A DNA stretch of 64,000 nt, taken from the NCBI GenBank assembly GCA_946615905.1, contig CAMOIE010000015.1:17266-81265 (forward strand), in the 5' to 3' direction. This document shows positions 44,341 through 52,444 of this stretch, in pieces. The notes under the pieces are model-generated. The model was given only the letters and a program-made list of their open reading frames with translations, had not been told where the DNA came from and did no database searches. This DNA comes from an uncultured Treponema sp. (GTDB lineage: Bacteria; Spirochaetota; Spirochaetia; Treponematales; Treponemataceae). The stretch's first letter is position 1, and each line of letters starts with the position of its first letter. The position numbers were made by a program, and so were the translations under genes.

Positions 44341-45158
44341 CTTCAACTCCAGAAAGCGACTTTCAAAATTCTGTTTTCGGCTTTATTCCTGACGAAGACT
44401 ATTTTCCTATTCCCGATGAATACAAAGCGAAAAAGAACATTCTACGCGTTTCCAGCCTTTGGAAAGAATTCGGCCGCAAAAAAGTCGTCCGCGGAGTAGA
44501 TTTTTCCATGCAGACCGGAGAAGTTCTTGGACTTTTAGGACCAAACGGAGCCGGAAAGACGACAACCTTCTACATGATTGTAGGCTTTCACAAGCCGACT
44601 AGCGGAGAAATCTTCCTTGACAACGAGCGGATCACAGGTCTTCCAATGTACAAAAGGGCAAGACGTGGAATCTCATATCTTCCCCAAGAGCCGAGCGTAT
44701 TCAGAAAACTGACCGTTGAAGAAAACATCTGGTCGATTTTGGAAACCCGCACAGATTTGACTCGCGAGAAAAAAAAAGAGCGGCTTGAGGAATTAATCGA
44801 GGAATTCGCAATCGGCAGAATCAGACACCAGTTCGCATACACATTGAGCGGCGGAGAGCGGCGGCGCACAGAAATCGCACGTTCACTTGCAATCGAACCT
44901 AAATTTCTCCTGCTGGACGAGCCTTTCGCCGGAATCGACCCGATTGCCGTGGCGGACATCAAGGCCATGATTCGCCTGCTTGCCGAGCGAGGAATCGGAA
45001 TTCTGATTACAGACCACAACGTCCGCGACACCCTTGAAATCACCCACCGCGCGATCATCATCAACAACGGGCAGATTATCACCCAAGGCGGCAAAGAAGA
45101 AATCCTAGCCTCCCCCGAAGCCCGCGAAATCTACCTCGGAAAAGATTTCTCAATGTAG
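44337..45158 (+). CDS. lptB: Lpt exporter ATPase LptB
   Basis: A 273-residue ABC ATPase of the LptB group: Walker A GLLGPNGAGKTTTFYMI, Q-loop SYLPQEPSVFRKLTVEENI, signature LSGGERRRTEIARSL, Walker B KFLLLDEPFAGIDPIA and switch His in ITDHNVRDTLE. It has about 30 extra residues at the N-terminus compared with E. coli LptB. LptF and LptG are not in the window. Together with LptC and LptA it indicates transport of a glycolipid to the outer membrane. Confidence 0.93.
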   Translation: MTSTPESDFQNSVFGFIPDEDYFPIPDEYKAKKNILRVSSLWKEFGRKKVVRGVDFSMQTGEVLGLLGPNGAGKTTTFYMIVGFHKPTSGEIFLDNERITGLPMYKRARRGISYLPQEPSVFRKLTVEENIWSILETRTDLTREKKKERLEELIEEFAIGRIRHQFAYTLSGGERRRTEIARSLAIEPKFLLLDEPFAGIDPIAVADIKAMIRLLAERGIGILITDHNVRDTLEITHRAIIINNGQIITQGGKEEILASPEAREIYLGKDFSM

Positions 45159-45362
45159 GGAGCGACGGCTGAAAGCCGGAAAATCGCGATTAAATGAGCG
45201 ATTTTAGCGAGTCTCGGTCGAGCCCCTGCGAGACCGCAAAGGGCGGCACCGCCTCCGGCGGTCGCTACGTCCGGGGTTCGCTCACGCTCATAGGCTTCGT
45301 GGATGACGAGTAGGCTGAGTCATGGATGACGAAGCCTACCCAGCCCCTCCCATCGCTGCCGC
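45159..45362. repeat. Cluster of hairpins downstream of lptB
   Basis: This gap contains successive inverted repeats: CGGCT-GAA-AGCCG, AAAATCGC/GCGATTTT, GTCTCG/CGAGAC, and TAGGCTTCGT (45291-45300) with its complement at 45329-45338. 45259-45281 matches the gap at 34445-34468 in reverse orientation and partly resembles 17955-17986. No gene. Confidence 0.6.
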
Positions 45363-45393
45363 AAAAAAAATCGCCCGGAAAAACGGGCGATTT
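45363..45393 (-). terminator. Terminator after rny
   Basis: Stem AAATCGCCCG/CGGGCGATTT (45368-45377 and 45384-45393) with a six-base loop. The minus-strand tail is at least eight T. Confidence 0.88.
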
Positions 45394-45401
45394 TCAATTA
45401 A

Positions 45402-46928
45402 TTATCTTGCATACTCAACAATTCGTGTCTCACGAATCATAGTAAGTTTTATGCGGCCGGGATAACGCAGGTCGGTCTCAATCTGCTTGGCGATTTTCTG
45501 CGCCAACTCCTTGACCTCCCCGTCCGGGATTTTCTCGTTGTTGACAAGGATGCGAAGCTCTCGTCCGGCTTGAATTGCGTACGCTTTTTCAACACCGGTG
45601 AACTTCTCCGCAATCTCCTCAAGGTTCTCAAGACGTTTGACATAATTCTCAACAGTCTCGCGTCTTGCGCCAGGCCTTGCGGCGGAAATAGCATCCGCAA
45701 TCTGCACGATTACAGCCTCTATCGTCTCAGGCTCGCAGTCAGCGTGGTGGGCGGCAATCGCATTCACTATGCGGGGGTCTTCTCCCATTTTGCGCGCCAT
45801 CTCAGCACCGACCTCTGCGTGGTTCTGGTCGGAATCGTTTTCCGCCCCCTTACCGATGTCGTGGAGGAGGGCTGAGCGTTTCGCAAGATCTCTGTCAGCC
45901 CCGACCTCAGCAGCAATCATGCTGGCGATTTCCGCGACCTCGCGTGAGTGGGTAAGAACGTTCTGTCCGTAACTCGTGCGGAAGTAGAGACGGCCAAGAG
46001 CGCGGGCAGCATCCTGACTCATGTTGTGTATTCCCATGTCGAAGAGAACCTTTTCGCCCTCCTCGTAAATCTTCTGCTGAACCTCGCGGGTGACTTTCTG
46101 AACGATTTCCTCGATTCTAGCCGGATGAATTCTTCCGTCAGTGACAAGTCTCTCAAGGGCCTGCTTAGCGATTTCCTTACGAACCGGGTCAAAGCAGGAG
46201 ATGACGACAGCCTCAGGGGTATCGTCAATGATGATATCAACACCTGTCAAAGTCTCAAGCGTGCGGATATTGCGTCCCTCGCGCCCGATGATTCTTCCCT
46301 TCATCTCGTCAGAGGGCAGAGAAACAGTCGCAACCGTAATGTCAGACGTAACTTCTGTCGCAAGTCTCTGAATAGTAGTAATAAGAATCGACTGAGCCTT
46401 TTTCTCAGCAGAAAGATTGGCCTCCTGCTCGATTTTGTTAAGAAGAGCCTGCGCATCATGGCGGGCGTCATTCTCAAGGCTTTTGATAATGAGGTCTTTT
46501 GCTTCCTGTTTTGAAAGACCGGAAATGCGCTCAAGCTCCACGCGGAGTTTTTCTTCCTGCTGGGCTACAGCATCCTCATGGCGCTGCAGGGCAACAGTCT
46601 TATCAGCATATTCACGTTCTTTTTTGTCAAATTCGGCAGCCCTCTGTTCGAGAAGCTCTTCCTTCTTGTTGACCTTTGCCTCGTAACGCTGAACCTCAGC
46701 GCGACGGTCACGGTTTTCCCGTTCCTGCTGGTTTCGTTCACGAATGAGTTGATCTTTTGCTTCTAGCAAATATTCTTTTTTCTGTGCTTCAGCTTCTTTC
46801 AGTGCATCCTGTCTTACACGTTCAGCCTTTTGCTCCGCCGCAGAGAGTTGAAATCTGGCATACAACCAGCGAATAATCCATCCAAGAACAATACCAACAA
46901 CGGGAAGAATAATGAACATAGGATTCAT
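45402..46928 (-). CDS. rny: Ribonuclease Y
   Basis: A 508-residue membrane-anchored endoribonuclease that starts mRNA decay. One N-terminal helix (FIILPVVGIVLGWIIRWLY), a long coiled coil (residues 30-200), a KH domain with GRIIGREGRNIRTLETLTG, and an HD domain with LLHDIGKGAENDSDQNHAE. The C-terminus KLTMIRETRIVEYAR is typical. All catalytic residues are present. AAGGAGATG precedes the ATG at 46928. Single gene with its own terminator. Confidence 0.96.
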   Translation of the reverse strand: MNPMFIILPVVGIVLGWIIRWLYARFQLSAAEQKAERVRQDALKEAEAQKKEYLLEAKDQLIRERNQQERENRDRRAEVQRYEAKVNKKEELLEQRAAEFDKKEREYADKTVALQRHEDAVAQQEEKLRVELERISGLSKQEAKDLIIKSLENDARHDAQALLNKIEQEANLSAEKKAQSILITTIQRLATEVTSDITVATVSLPSDEMKGRIIGREGRNIRTLETLTGVDIIIDDTPEAVVISCFDPVRKEIAKQALERLVTDGRIHPARIEEIVQKVTREVQQKIYEEGEKVLFDMGIHNMSQDAARALGRLYFRTSYGQNVLTHSREVAEIASMIAAEVGADRDLAKRSALLHDIGKGAENDSDQNHAEVGAEMARKMGEDPRIVNAIAAHHADCEPETIEAVIVQIADAISAARPGARRETVENYVKRLENLEEIAEKFTGVEKAYAIQAGRELRILVNNEKIPDGEVKELAQKIAKQIETDLRYPGRIKLTMIRETRIVEYAR

Positions 46929-47076
46929 TTTTCATCTCCTTGCATAGTACAAGCGGATTGTAATCTAAATTTTATCAATTTTTAAATACAATACACTTTG
47001 TTATAATATTAATAGATAGGAAACCTGTTGTCAAATGAAAAATGCCTGTCTGAAAGAAAAAAAGGAAATAATTTTA

Positions 47077-47114
47077 TAAAAGGAAAAGGGCTTCCGCTCA
47101 ACGAACGGAAGCCC
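47077..47114 (-). terminator. Terminator of the predicted RNA
   Basis: On the minus strand GGGCTTCCG/CGGAAGCCC (arms 47106-47114 and 47088-47096) with a nine-base loop, followed by TTTTCCTTTT. Confidence 0.75.
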
Positions 47115-47275
47115 CCAAAGGAGAGGAGGATGCAGAAAACAGATGCGCGTGGTGTGTGCTATGCGTACATCTGCATAAAACTGCAGTGATTGTTGTTGAA
47201 ACTCTAGGCGGACAACGTCCGATTCAAGTCTCTTGCTCTTGCAACCACTTGTTAAACAGGTTTCCCCATCTAACG
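47088..47275 (-). ncRNA. Candidate structured small RNA, about 190 nt
   Basis: A minus-strand transcription unit is framed by a good promoter (47282-47310) and an intrinsic terminator, with no ORF inside. Visible stems are CGGAC-GTT-GTCCG, a nested GCAG/CTGC plus CAGATG/CATCTG arm, and a partial CCTGTT-T-AACAAG stem near the 5' end. Size and isolation would suit a housekeeping RNA such as 6S, but I see no decisive signature. The tmRNA, RNase P and SRP RNA cores are not recognisable. It could also be a long leader of rny, but the terminator lies before that gene. Confidence 0.6.
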
Positions 47276-47281
47276 GTTACA

Positions 47282-47310
47282 AATATATTTCAAAAATCAT
47301 CAGTAAACAA
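47282..47310 (-). promoter_or_regulatory. Sigma70 promoter of the predicted RNA
   Basis: TTGTTT (47305-47310), 17-base spacer, TATATT (47282-47287) on the minus strand. Predicted start near 47275. Confidence 0.65.
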
Positions 47311-47424
47311 GTTTTTTTCCCGTGTATAACACTTTTTTACGCTAAAAATCTCCAAAATCTTAGTTTTTTCCTTCCAAATTAAGGTTCAATTTAGTTACGA
47401 ATTCCTTCTTTAAGGTTTTTACGT

Positions 47425-47439
47425 TATGATATGAATATG
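47425..47439 (+). promoter_or_regulatory. -10 box of a leaderless promoter for the M16 operon
   Basis: TATGAT at 47425-47430, six bases, ATG at 47437. The -35 is weak. An alternative ATG at 47431 would lie inside the region just after the -10 box and is disfavoured. Confidence 0.55.
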
Positions 47440-48912
47440 AAACGTTTTTCTTTACAGGCAAAATCAATTTTGATTCTGCTGATTCTACTGGTCCAGCCGC
47501 TGCTTTTCGCAGAGAAGACTCCGGTTGAAAACCTTTACCGCTACAAGCTTGAAAACGGTCTGGAGCTTTTTGTCATGGAAAACGACTCAGCCCCGCTAGT
47601 CTACATTGAGATCGCAGTCCGTACGGGTGCCGTAAGCCAGACTCCTGAGAACGCCGGACTCTTCCATTTATATGAACACATGATGTTCAAGGGAAACGAC
47701 AAATACAAAAATCAAAAGGAAGTCACTGCGGCCCTGAACAAGCTGGGAGTCTCTGACTGGAACGGGACGACAGGAATTGACCGGGTGAATTATTTTTTCA
47801 CGATTCCGTCGAATATGGCAAAAGAAGGAATGGACTTTTGGTCTCACGCAATCAGAAATCCCCTAATTGACGAAAAGGAACTTGAAAACGAAAAGTCCGT
47901 GGTTCTCTCAGAAATCACGGCTGACGAGAGCGACCCGGGAGCCATAATGAGAGGCGGTTTATGGAAGAATCTGCTTTCTGAAAGCCCCTGGAGAATCGAC
48001 CCGAGCGGAAAGCCTGACACAGTGAAAAATGCCACAAGGGACGACTTGATTGCAATCCAAAAGACCTATTACGTTCCCAAAAACGCAGCCCTCTTTGTAG
48101 GAGGAGACGTAAAGCACGAGGAAATCTACAAATACGCAAAGGAAATTTACGGGGGCTGGGAGAATTCAAAAGAGACTGCCGAGATACTGAAAATCAAATG
48201 CCCGACAAAGAATCCTGTCCTATCTGACACAAAACTCGTCTTTGCCGACCCCCGCTCATCGGGCGATTTTACCCGCGTCTCATTTTATTTGAGGGGGCCG
48301 GACGGGGAAAGCGATGCCGACGATACTTACGGAGCCGACGTCTGGGGATATTTGCTTGCAGACCCATCATCTGATTTTTCAAAGGCCTTTGTTTCTGACA
48401 AGGACTTGCAAATTCCTGACGCTGACTATGTTGGAGCCGGATACACGACCTTCCGTGCCAGCGGGGTAATCTCTGTCTCCGCCGCAATGCTTTCTGGCGG
48501 CTCTTTGAGCGAGGAGGACAAGGCTATAATATTTTTAGAGACGGCCCGCAAGGTCACAGAGGAAGAGCTGAAAGGCAAAAAGGACTTTTCAAAAGAGAAG
48601 ATTGAATCAGCCTCAAGACGGATTGAGGACTCAAGAGTTTACGAGCTTGAGACTGCGGAGGGATTTCTTTCGACGCTAAGCTCCATCTGGTCTTCATGCG
48701 GGGCGGACTACTTTTTTGACTATGAGAAAAAAATCGCGTCTATAAAAACTGAGGATGTCACGGATTTTATCGAAAAATACGTTAAGGCAAAGCCTGGAGT
48801 GTTAATCCTCACTGTAAGCCCGGACTATTTCAAATCCCACAAGGCGGAGCTTGAAAAAAAAGGCTGGAAGGAAATCACTGCGGAAAACGCATTTTGGTGG
48901 AAAGACAATTAA
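47437..48912 (+). CDS. M16 family zinc peptidase, catalytic subunit
   Basis: A 491-residue exported insulinase-type peptidase. The signal peptide (about residues 1-25) ends near LLFAEK. The zinc motif HLYEH (HxxEH) lies in AGLFHLYEHMMFKGND, with the distal Glu ligand in ELENEKSVVLSEI. The C-terminal half is the second M16 domain. It pairs with the non-catalytic homologue 46 bases downstream, as in bacterial M16A/M16B heterodimers. Expected to degrade peptides in the periplasm. The start at 47437 fits both the signal peptide and the promoter. Confidence 0.92.
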   Translation: MKRFSLQAKSILILLILLVQPLLFAEKTPVENLYRYKLENGLELFVMENDSAPLVYIEIAVRTGAVSQTPENAGLFHLYEHMMFKGNDKYKNQKEVTAALNKLGVSDWNGTTGIDRVNYFFTIPSNMAKEGMDFWSHAIRNPLIDEKELENEKSVVLSEITADESDPGAIMRGGLWKNLLSESPWRIDPSGKPDTVKNATRDDLIAIQKTYYVPKNAALFVGGDVKHEEIYKYAKEIYGGWENSKETAEILKIKCPTKNPVLSDTKLVFADPRSSGDFTRVSFYLRGPDGESDADDTYGADVWGYLLADPSSDFSKAFVSDKDLQIPDADYVGAGYTTFRASGVISVSAAMLSGGSLSEEDKAIIFLETARKVTEEELKGKKDFSKEKIESASRRIEDSRVYELETAEGFLSTLSSIWSSCGADYFFDYEKKIASIKTEDVTDFIEKYVKAKPGVLILTVSPDYFKSHKAELEKKGWKEITAENAFWWKDN

Positions 48913-48950
48913 TAATTGACAATGGATAATGGACAATTAACAATTTGGGT
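48911..48950. repeat. AT-rich intercistronic repeat (copy 3)
   Basis: AATAATTGACAATGGATAAT followed by GGACAATTAACAATTT lies between the two M16 genes. Same word family as at 17054 and 42974. Confidence 0.45.
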
Positions 48951-48958
48951 GAATCGAT

Positions 48959-50350
48959 ATGAAGAAATTTAATTTTTTTACAAGACTTTTTACAGTCTCA
49001 ACTCTTTTGATTTTTTCTCTTGCGCTTGTCTCCTGTGCTTCTACAAGAGCGGACGGTGGAATTTCAGACCAGGTCAAGGCTGACTTTTCGGAGGCGGAGC
49101 TTTCAAACGGGATTCCGGTCGTATTTAAAAGAAATAAGTCTGGGCAGATTTTCGCGCTCAGGATGATTATAGAAGGGGGAGTCGCCTTGTACCCGCAGGA
49201 AAAATCAGGAATCGAGAACGTCGCTCTCAGCATGATTTTCCACGGAAGCGAAAAATACCCATACGAGGACATCCAGAAACTCGAATATGAAAAATCCTTC
49301 TCTATGTCAGCGTCTGCCGGGAAGGATTATTCAGTTGCGGGCTTCACCTGCATTTACCGGGATTTTGACAGCGTTTTTGACCTTTTCGCAGACTCTTTCA
49401 AAAATCCACTGATGAAAGAGGATGATTTTGACAGAATCATGGCGGGAGAAAAAGAGTCGGTCGCACGGACGATGGCAGACCCGTCAGGTCTTTTGGGCTA
49501 CCTTTTGAACCAGACAGCATACAAGGGCCACCCCTACTCCACTTCAACAGGTGCCACGGTAGACTCCGTTGACAAAATCACTTTGGAAGAAGTCAAGCGC
49601 CACGCAGAAAATCTCAAGAATGCCGCCAGAATAAAATTCGTCATTGTCGGAGAGCTGTCATCGGCGGAGCAGAAAAAAATTCTTTCAAAACTCGAAAGTC
49701 AGTTCGGCTCTCTTGAAAAGTCTGAATATACAAAGCCTGAGATTGCTCAGATTAATGTCGAGGGCGAGACTGTCTACGGAAGTTCAGAGCAGGCGGGAAA
49801 CACGGGATATGCAATCGCATATTTCAAAGGCCCAGACCGCTACGATGACGACTACGTTGCCTACGCTCTCGCCGGAATGTATATAGACGACCTTCTTTTT
49901 GCGAAAGTCCGCGAGGAAAACGGAGCCTGCTATTCAATCGGGACAGGAGTCCTCGGAGGCCGGGACATGCTTGGGGCACTGTCAGTCTACAAGGCGACAA
50001 AGGCTAATGATTTGCAGAAAATCATAAACGAGGCGGTTGACTCATTCCCGCCTGTCGACGAAATCCGCAGGACTTTGGACCAGCACAAAAACAAGTACAT
50101 AACCTCGCTTTTCTCCTCATCGCAGAACACGGCCGGAGTTGCGTCCAACGTCTGCACATCGCTTGAATACTCTGGAATCCCGGAAAAATATCTCTACAGG
50201 TCGGCGGAAGTCACCGCGGTCACGGCAGAGCAGGTGTACTCGGCATGGCAAAAATACTTCGCCCGCTCAAGCGAAAAAGCCGGTGGAGAGCCTAACAAAT
50301 GGCGATGGGTCTCAGTCTCAGGGCCGAAAGCAAAATACAATTTTGATTAA
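48959..50350 (+). CDS. M16 family protein, non-catalytic lipoprotein subunit
   Basis: A 463-residue lipoprotein (lipobox LALVSC at about residue 22) with the M16 fold. At the position of HxxEH it reads NVALSMIFHGSEKYPYED, so the zinc ligands are missing. The later R-Y pair region (VREENGACYSIGTGVLGG) typical of the M16B partner is present. It should form the second half of the peptidase chamber with the gene at 47437 and anchor it to a membrane. Co-transcribed with that gene. Confidence 0.9.
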   Translation: MKKFNFFTRLFTVSTLLIFSLALVSCASTRADGGISDQVKADFSEAELSNGIPVVFKRNKSGQIFALRMIIEGGVALYPQEKSGIENVALSMIFHGSEKYPYEDIQKLEYEKSFSMSASAGKDYSVAGFTCIYRDFDSVFDLFADSFKNPLMKEDDFDRIMAGEKESVARTMADPSGLLGYLLNQTAYKGHPYSTSTGATVDSVDKITLEEVKRHAENLKNAARIKFVIVGELSSAEQKKILSKLESQFGSLEKSEYTKPEIAQINVEGETVYGSSEQAGNTGYAIAYFKGPDRYDDDYVAYALAGMYIDDLLFAKVREENGACYSIGTGVLGGRDMLGALSVYKATKANDLQKIINEAVDSFPPVDEIRRTLDQHKNKYITSLFSSSQNTAGVASNVCTSLEYSGIPEKYLYRSAEVTAVTAEQVYSAWQKYFARSSEKAGGEPNKWRWVSVSGPKAKYNFD

Positions 50351-50378
50351 AGCAAGACAACAAAAATTAGATTCTTAT

Positions 50379-50416
50379 AACCCGGATTCAAAGAGAAGAA
50401 TTCGGGTTTTATTTTT
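50379..50416 (+). terminator. Terminator after the M16 operon
   Basis: Stem AACCCGGATTC/GAATTCGGGTT (50379-50389 and 50398-50408, one mismatch) followed by TTATTTTT. Confidence 0.82.
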
Positions 50417-50488
50417 GTAACAAAGGTCTCAGGAATTTTCTTCGGCTCCAGCCTGCACTTAGAGAACGCCCACAGGATTTTCGGGGAT

Positions 50489-52432
50489 TCATTCGTAAGG
50501 ATTCAAAACGTCTCGCAGCTTGCCGAGGGAGTTCGGAAGCTTCTGACGGATTCGCTGGAAAAATCCCAGTTTTCTGCGATAGTATAGGGCAAGGAAAGCA
50601 CAAAGGGCAATCAGCGTCGCCAGCTCGGAAGTCGTTATGGCGGCACATGCAATCGCAAAAAAGAAGACTCTCTCAAAAATCCCTATTTTTTCTTCTATAT
50701 GACCCTCCAAAGCGACGGCGACAGAAAAGCACACAAGCACGGCCGAAATAACAGTCAGAATAGTCCCGAAAGTTGGCAGAGGATTGATGTAGTCATTGTT
50801 GAAAATGAAGGCAAAGGGCAGGAAAAAACCGGCGATGCCCATTTTCACAGCTTTTCGGCCTACAGCAAGGGGATGAGCCTTGGCGATTCCTGCGGCCGCA
50901 TAGGATGCCACCGCCACGGGAGGCGTTATTGCCGAGACGCATGAAAAATAAAGCAGAAAGAGGTGGGCTGCGAACGGCTCTAACTGCAAGTTTATAAGGG
51001 CAGGGGCGATGGCAGTGGCACATACGATATATGCGGCGGTAGTCGGCAAGCCCATTCCAAGAACCGCGCAGACGAGCATCGAAAGAATCAGCGATAATAT
51101 CAGAGAAGAACTTCCTATCTGCACGATGCAGTCCGAGAATTTCAAGCCGAGACCGGTCAGGGAAAAAACTCCGACGATAATCCCGGAGGCCGCGCAAGCC
51201 GTCAGAACCGAGCATAGAGATTTTCCGGCGGCGACACAGGCATCGAGAATCTTCTGGAGATTCAAGCGATTCTTTGAGTCAAAGAGTCCGCAAAGAATCA
51301 CGACAGCGGTCGCAACTACAGCGGCTGTCATGGCTGAAGTCTGAAAGACAAGCAGCTCCAGCAAGAGAACGGTAAGCGGCAGAAAAAGCTTGATTCCACC
51401 TTTTATCGTTGACTTCAAGTCTATGTCTGTCTCCACGGACTTCACGTTATAGCGGACTGCCTCCAAGTCGACCATTTTAAATAGGCAGAGGTAGTACATA
51501 AAGGCAGGAATCAAGGCACCCAGACAGACTCTCGCGTAGGAAAGACCTGTGATATCGGCAAGGATAAAGGCCGCAGCCCCCATCACGGGAGGCATGATCT
51601 GTCCGCCGGTTGAGGAAACTGCCTCCACGGCTCCAGACGTTTCAGCAGGATAACCGCTCCGCTTCATCAGAGGAATTGTGAAAGCACCCGTACTCACGAC
51701 ATTCGCCACGCAGCTACCTGAAATCGTCCCGAAAAAGGCGCTTGCGACCACGGATATTTTCGCAGGTCCCCCGCGTTTTTTCCCGATCAGGGCGATTGCG
51801 ATGTCCTGAAAAATTCGATTTGCACCTGACGCATTCAAAAACGCCGCAAAGACCAGAAAGAGGAAGACGTTGCTGGCACTTGTTCCAGTCGGCACACCGT
51901 AAATTCCCCGGTCACTGAACAAGGCGAGGACGACCCGGCGGAGGCTGTACCCCCTGTTGCCGAAAAGCCCCGGAATGTAGGCTCCGGCGAGGGCATAAAT
52001 CACCGCAAGAATTCCGATTAATGGCAAGGTAATTCCGAGGACTCTTCTTGCGGCCTCAAGAATCAGCAAAGTCAGAATCAGCCCCAGAATGAAAACCGGC
52101 GTTGTTATTATGTTGTTCTGCATGTCCTGGGAATACGCGTCAAAGTTGATGATGACATACGCGCTGACGGCCACAATCAAGAGCATACAGATTATGTCCA
52201 AAAGAAGGCAGAAAGTCCTGCAAGGCTTTTTCCTCAGAAAGTTCGGAAGATGAGCAGAGAGGGGAAAGTAAAGGAAGGTCAGAGTCAGACCGAACATGAC
52301 ATGAAGCGCATAAAACGCGATGCTAGGCAGCCTGAACACAGTGAAGTTTCCGACATGAAGCAGCACCGCCGTCACAGAAATCACCGCCAGCAAAAAACTT
52401 CTAAAGCTAAGATTCTGACCTTTTCTTTCCAT
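50489..52432 (-). CDS. TRAP transporter fused permease (TAXI type)
   Basis: A 647-residue membrane protein combining the small and large TRAP permease subunits. About four helices lie in the first 150 residues, then the long DctM-type domain with ALFSDRGIYGVPTGTSASNV, KISVVASAFFGTISGSCVAN and GGQIMPPVMGAAAFILADI, quoted in pieces. It drives ion-coupled uptake of an organic acid delivered by the binding protein encoded just upstream. Last gene of the DapA-like, TAXI and TRAP operon. AAGGA precedes the ATG at 52432. Confidence 0.92.
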   Translation of the reverse strand: MERKGQNLSFRSFLLAVISVTAVLLHVGNFTVFRLPSIAFYALHVMFGLTLTFLYFPLSAHLPNFLRKKPCRTFCLLLDIICMLLIVAVSAYVIINFDAYSQDMQNNIITTPVFILGLILTLLILEAARRVLGITLPLIGILAVIYALAGAYIPGLFGNRGYSLRRVVLALFSDRGIYGVPTGTSASNVFLFLVFAAFLNASGANRIFQDIAIALIGKKRGGPAKISVVASAFFGTISGSCVANVVSTGAFTIPLMKRSGYPAETSGAVEAVSSTGGQIMPPVMGAAAFILADITGLSYARVCLGALIPAFMYYLCLFKMVDLEAVRYNVKSVETDIDLKSTIKGGIKLFLPLTVLLLELLVFQTSAMTAAVVATAVVILCGLFDSKNRLNLQKILDACVAAGKSLCSVLTACAASGIIVGVFSLTGLGLKFSDCIVQIGSSSLILSLILSMLVCAVLGMGLPTTAAYIVCATAIAPALINLQLEPFAAHLFLLYFSCVSAITPPVAVASYAAAGIAKAHPLAVGRKAVKMGIAGFFLPFAFIFNNDYINPLPTFGTILTVISAVLVCFSVAVALEGHIEEKIGIFERVFFFAIACAAITTSELATLIALCAFLALYYRRKLGFFQRIRQKLPNSLGKLRDVLNPYE

Positions 52433-52444
52433 AATTTATAATCC

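Noticed and set aside
45948..46514. 188-residue plus-strand frame opposite rny
   Set aside because: Shadow of the RNase Y coiled coil and KH domain.
47130..47189. A 19-codon plus-strand ORF (MQKTDARGVCYAYICIKLQ) with a strong GGAGAGGAGG just upstream
   Set aside because: The purine-rich stretch touches the ATG and is part of the minus-strand RNA and terminator region. No promoter is visible on the plus strand and the peptide resembles nothing. Kept only as a possibility.
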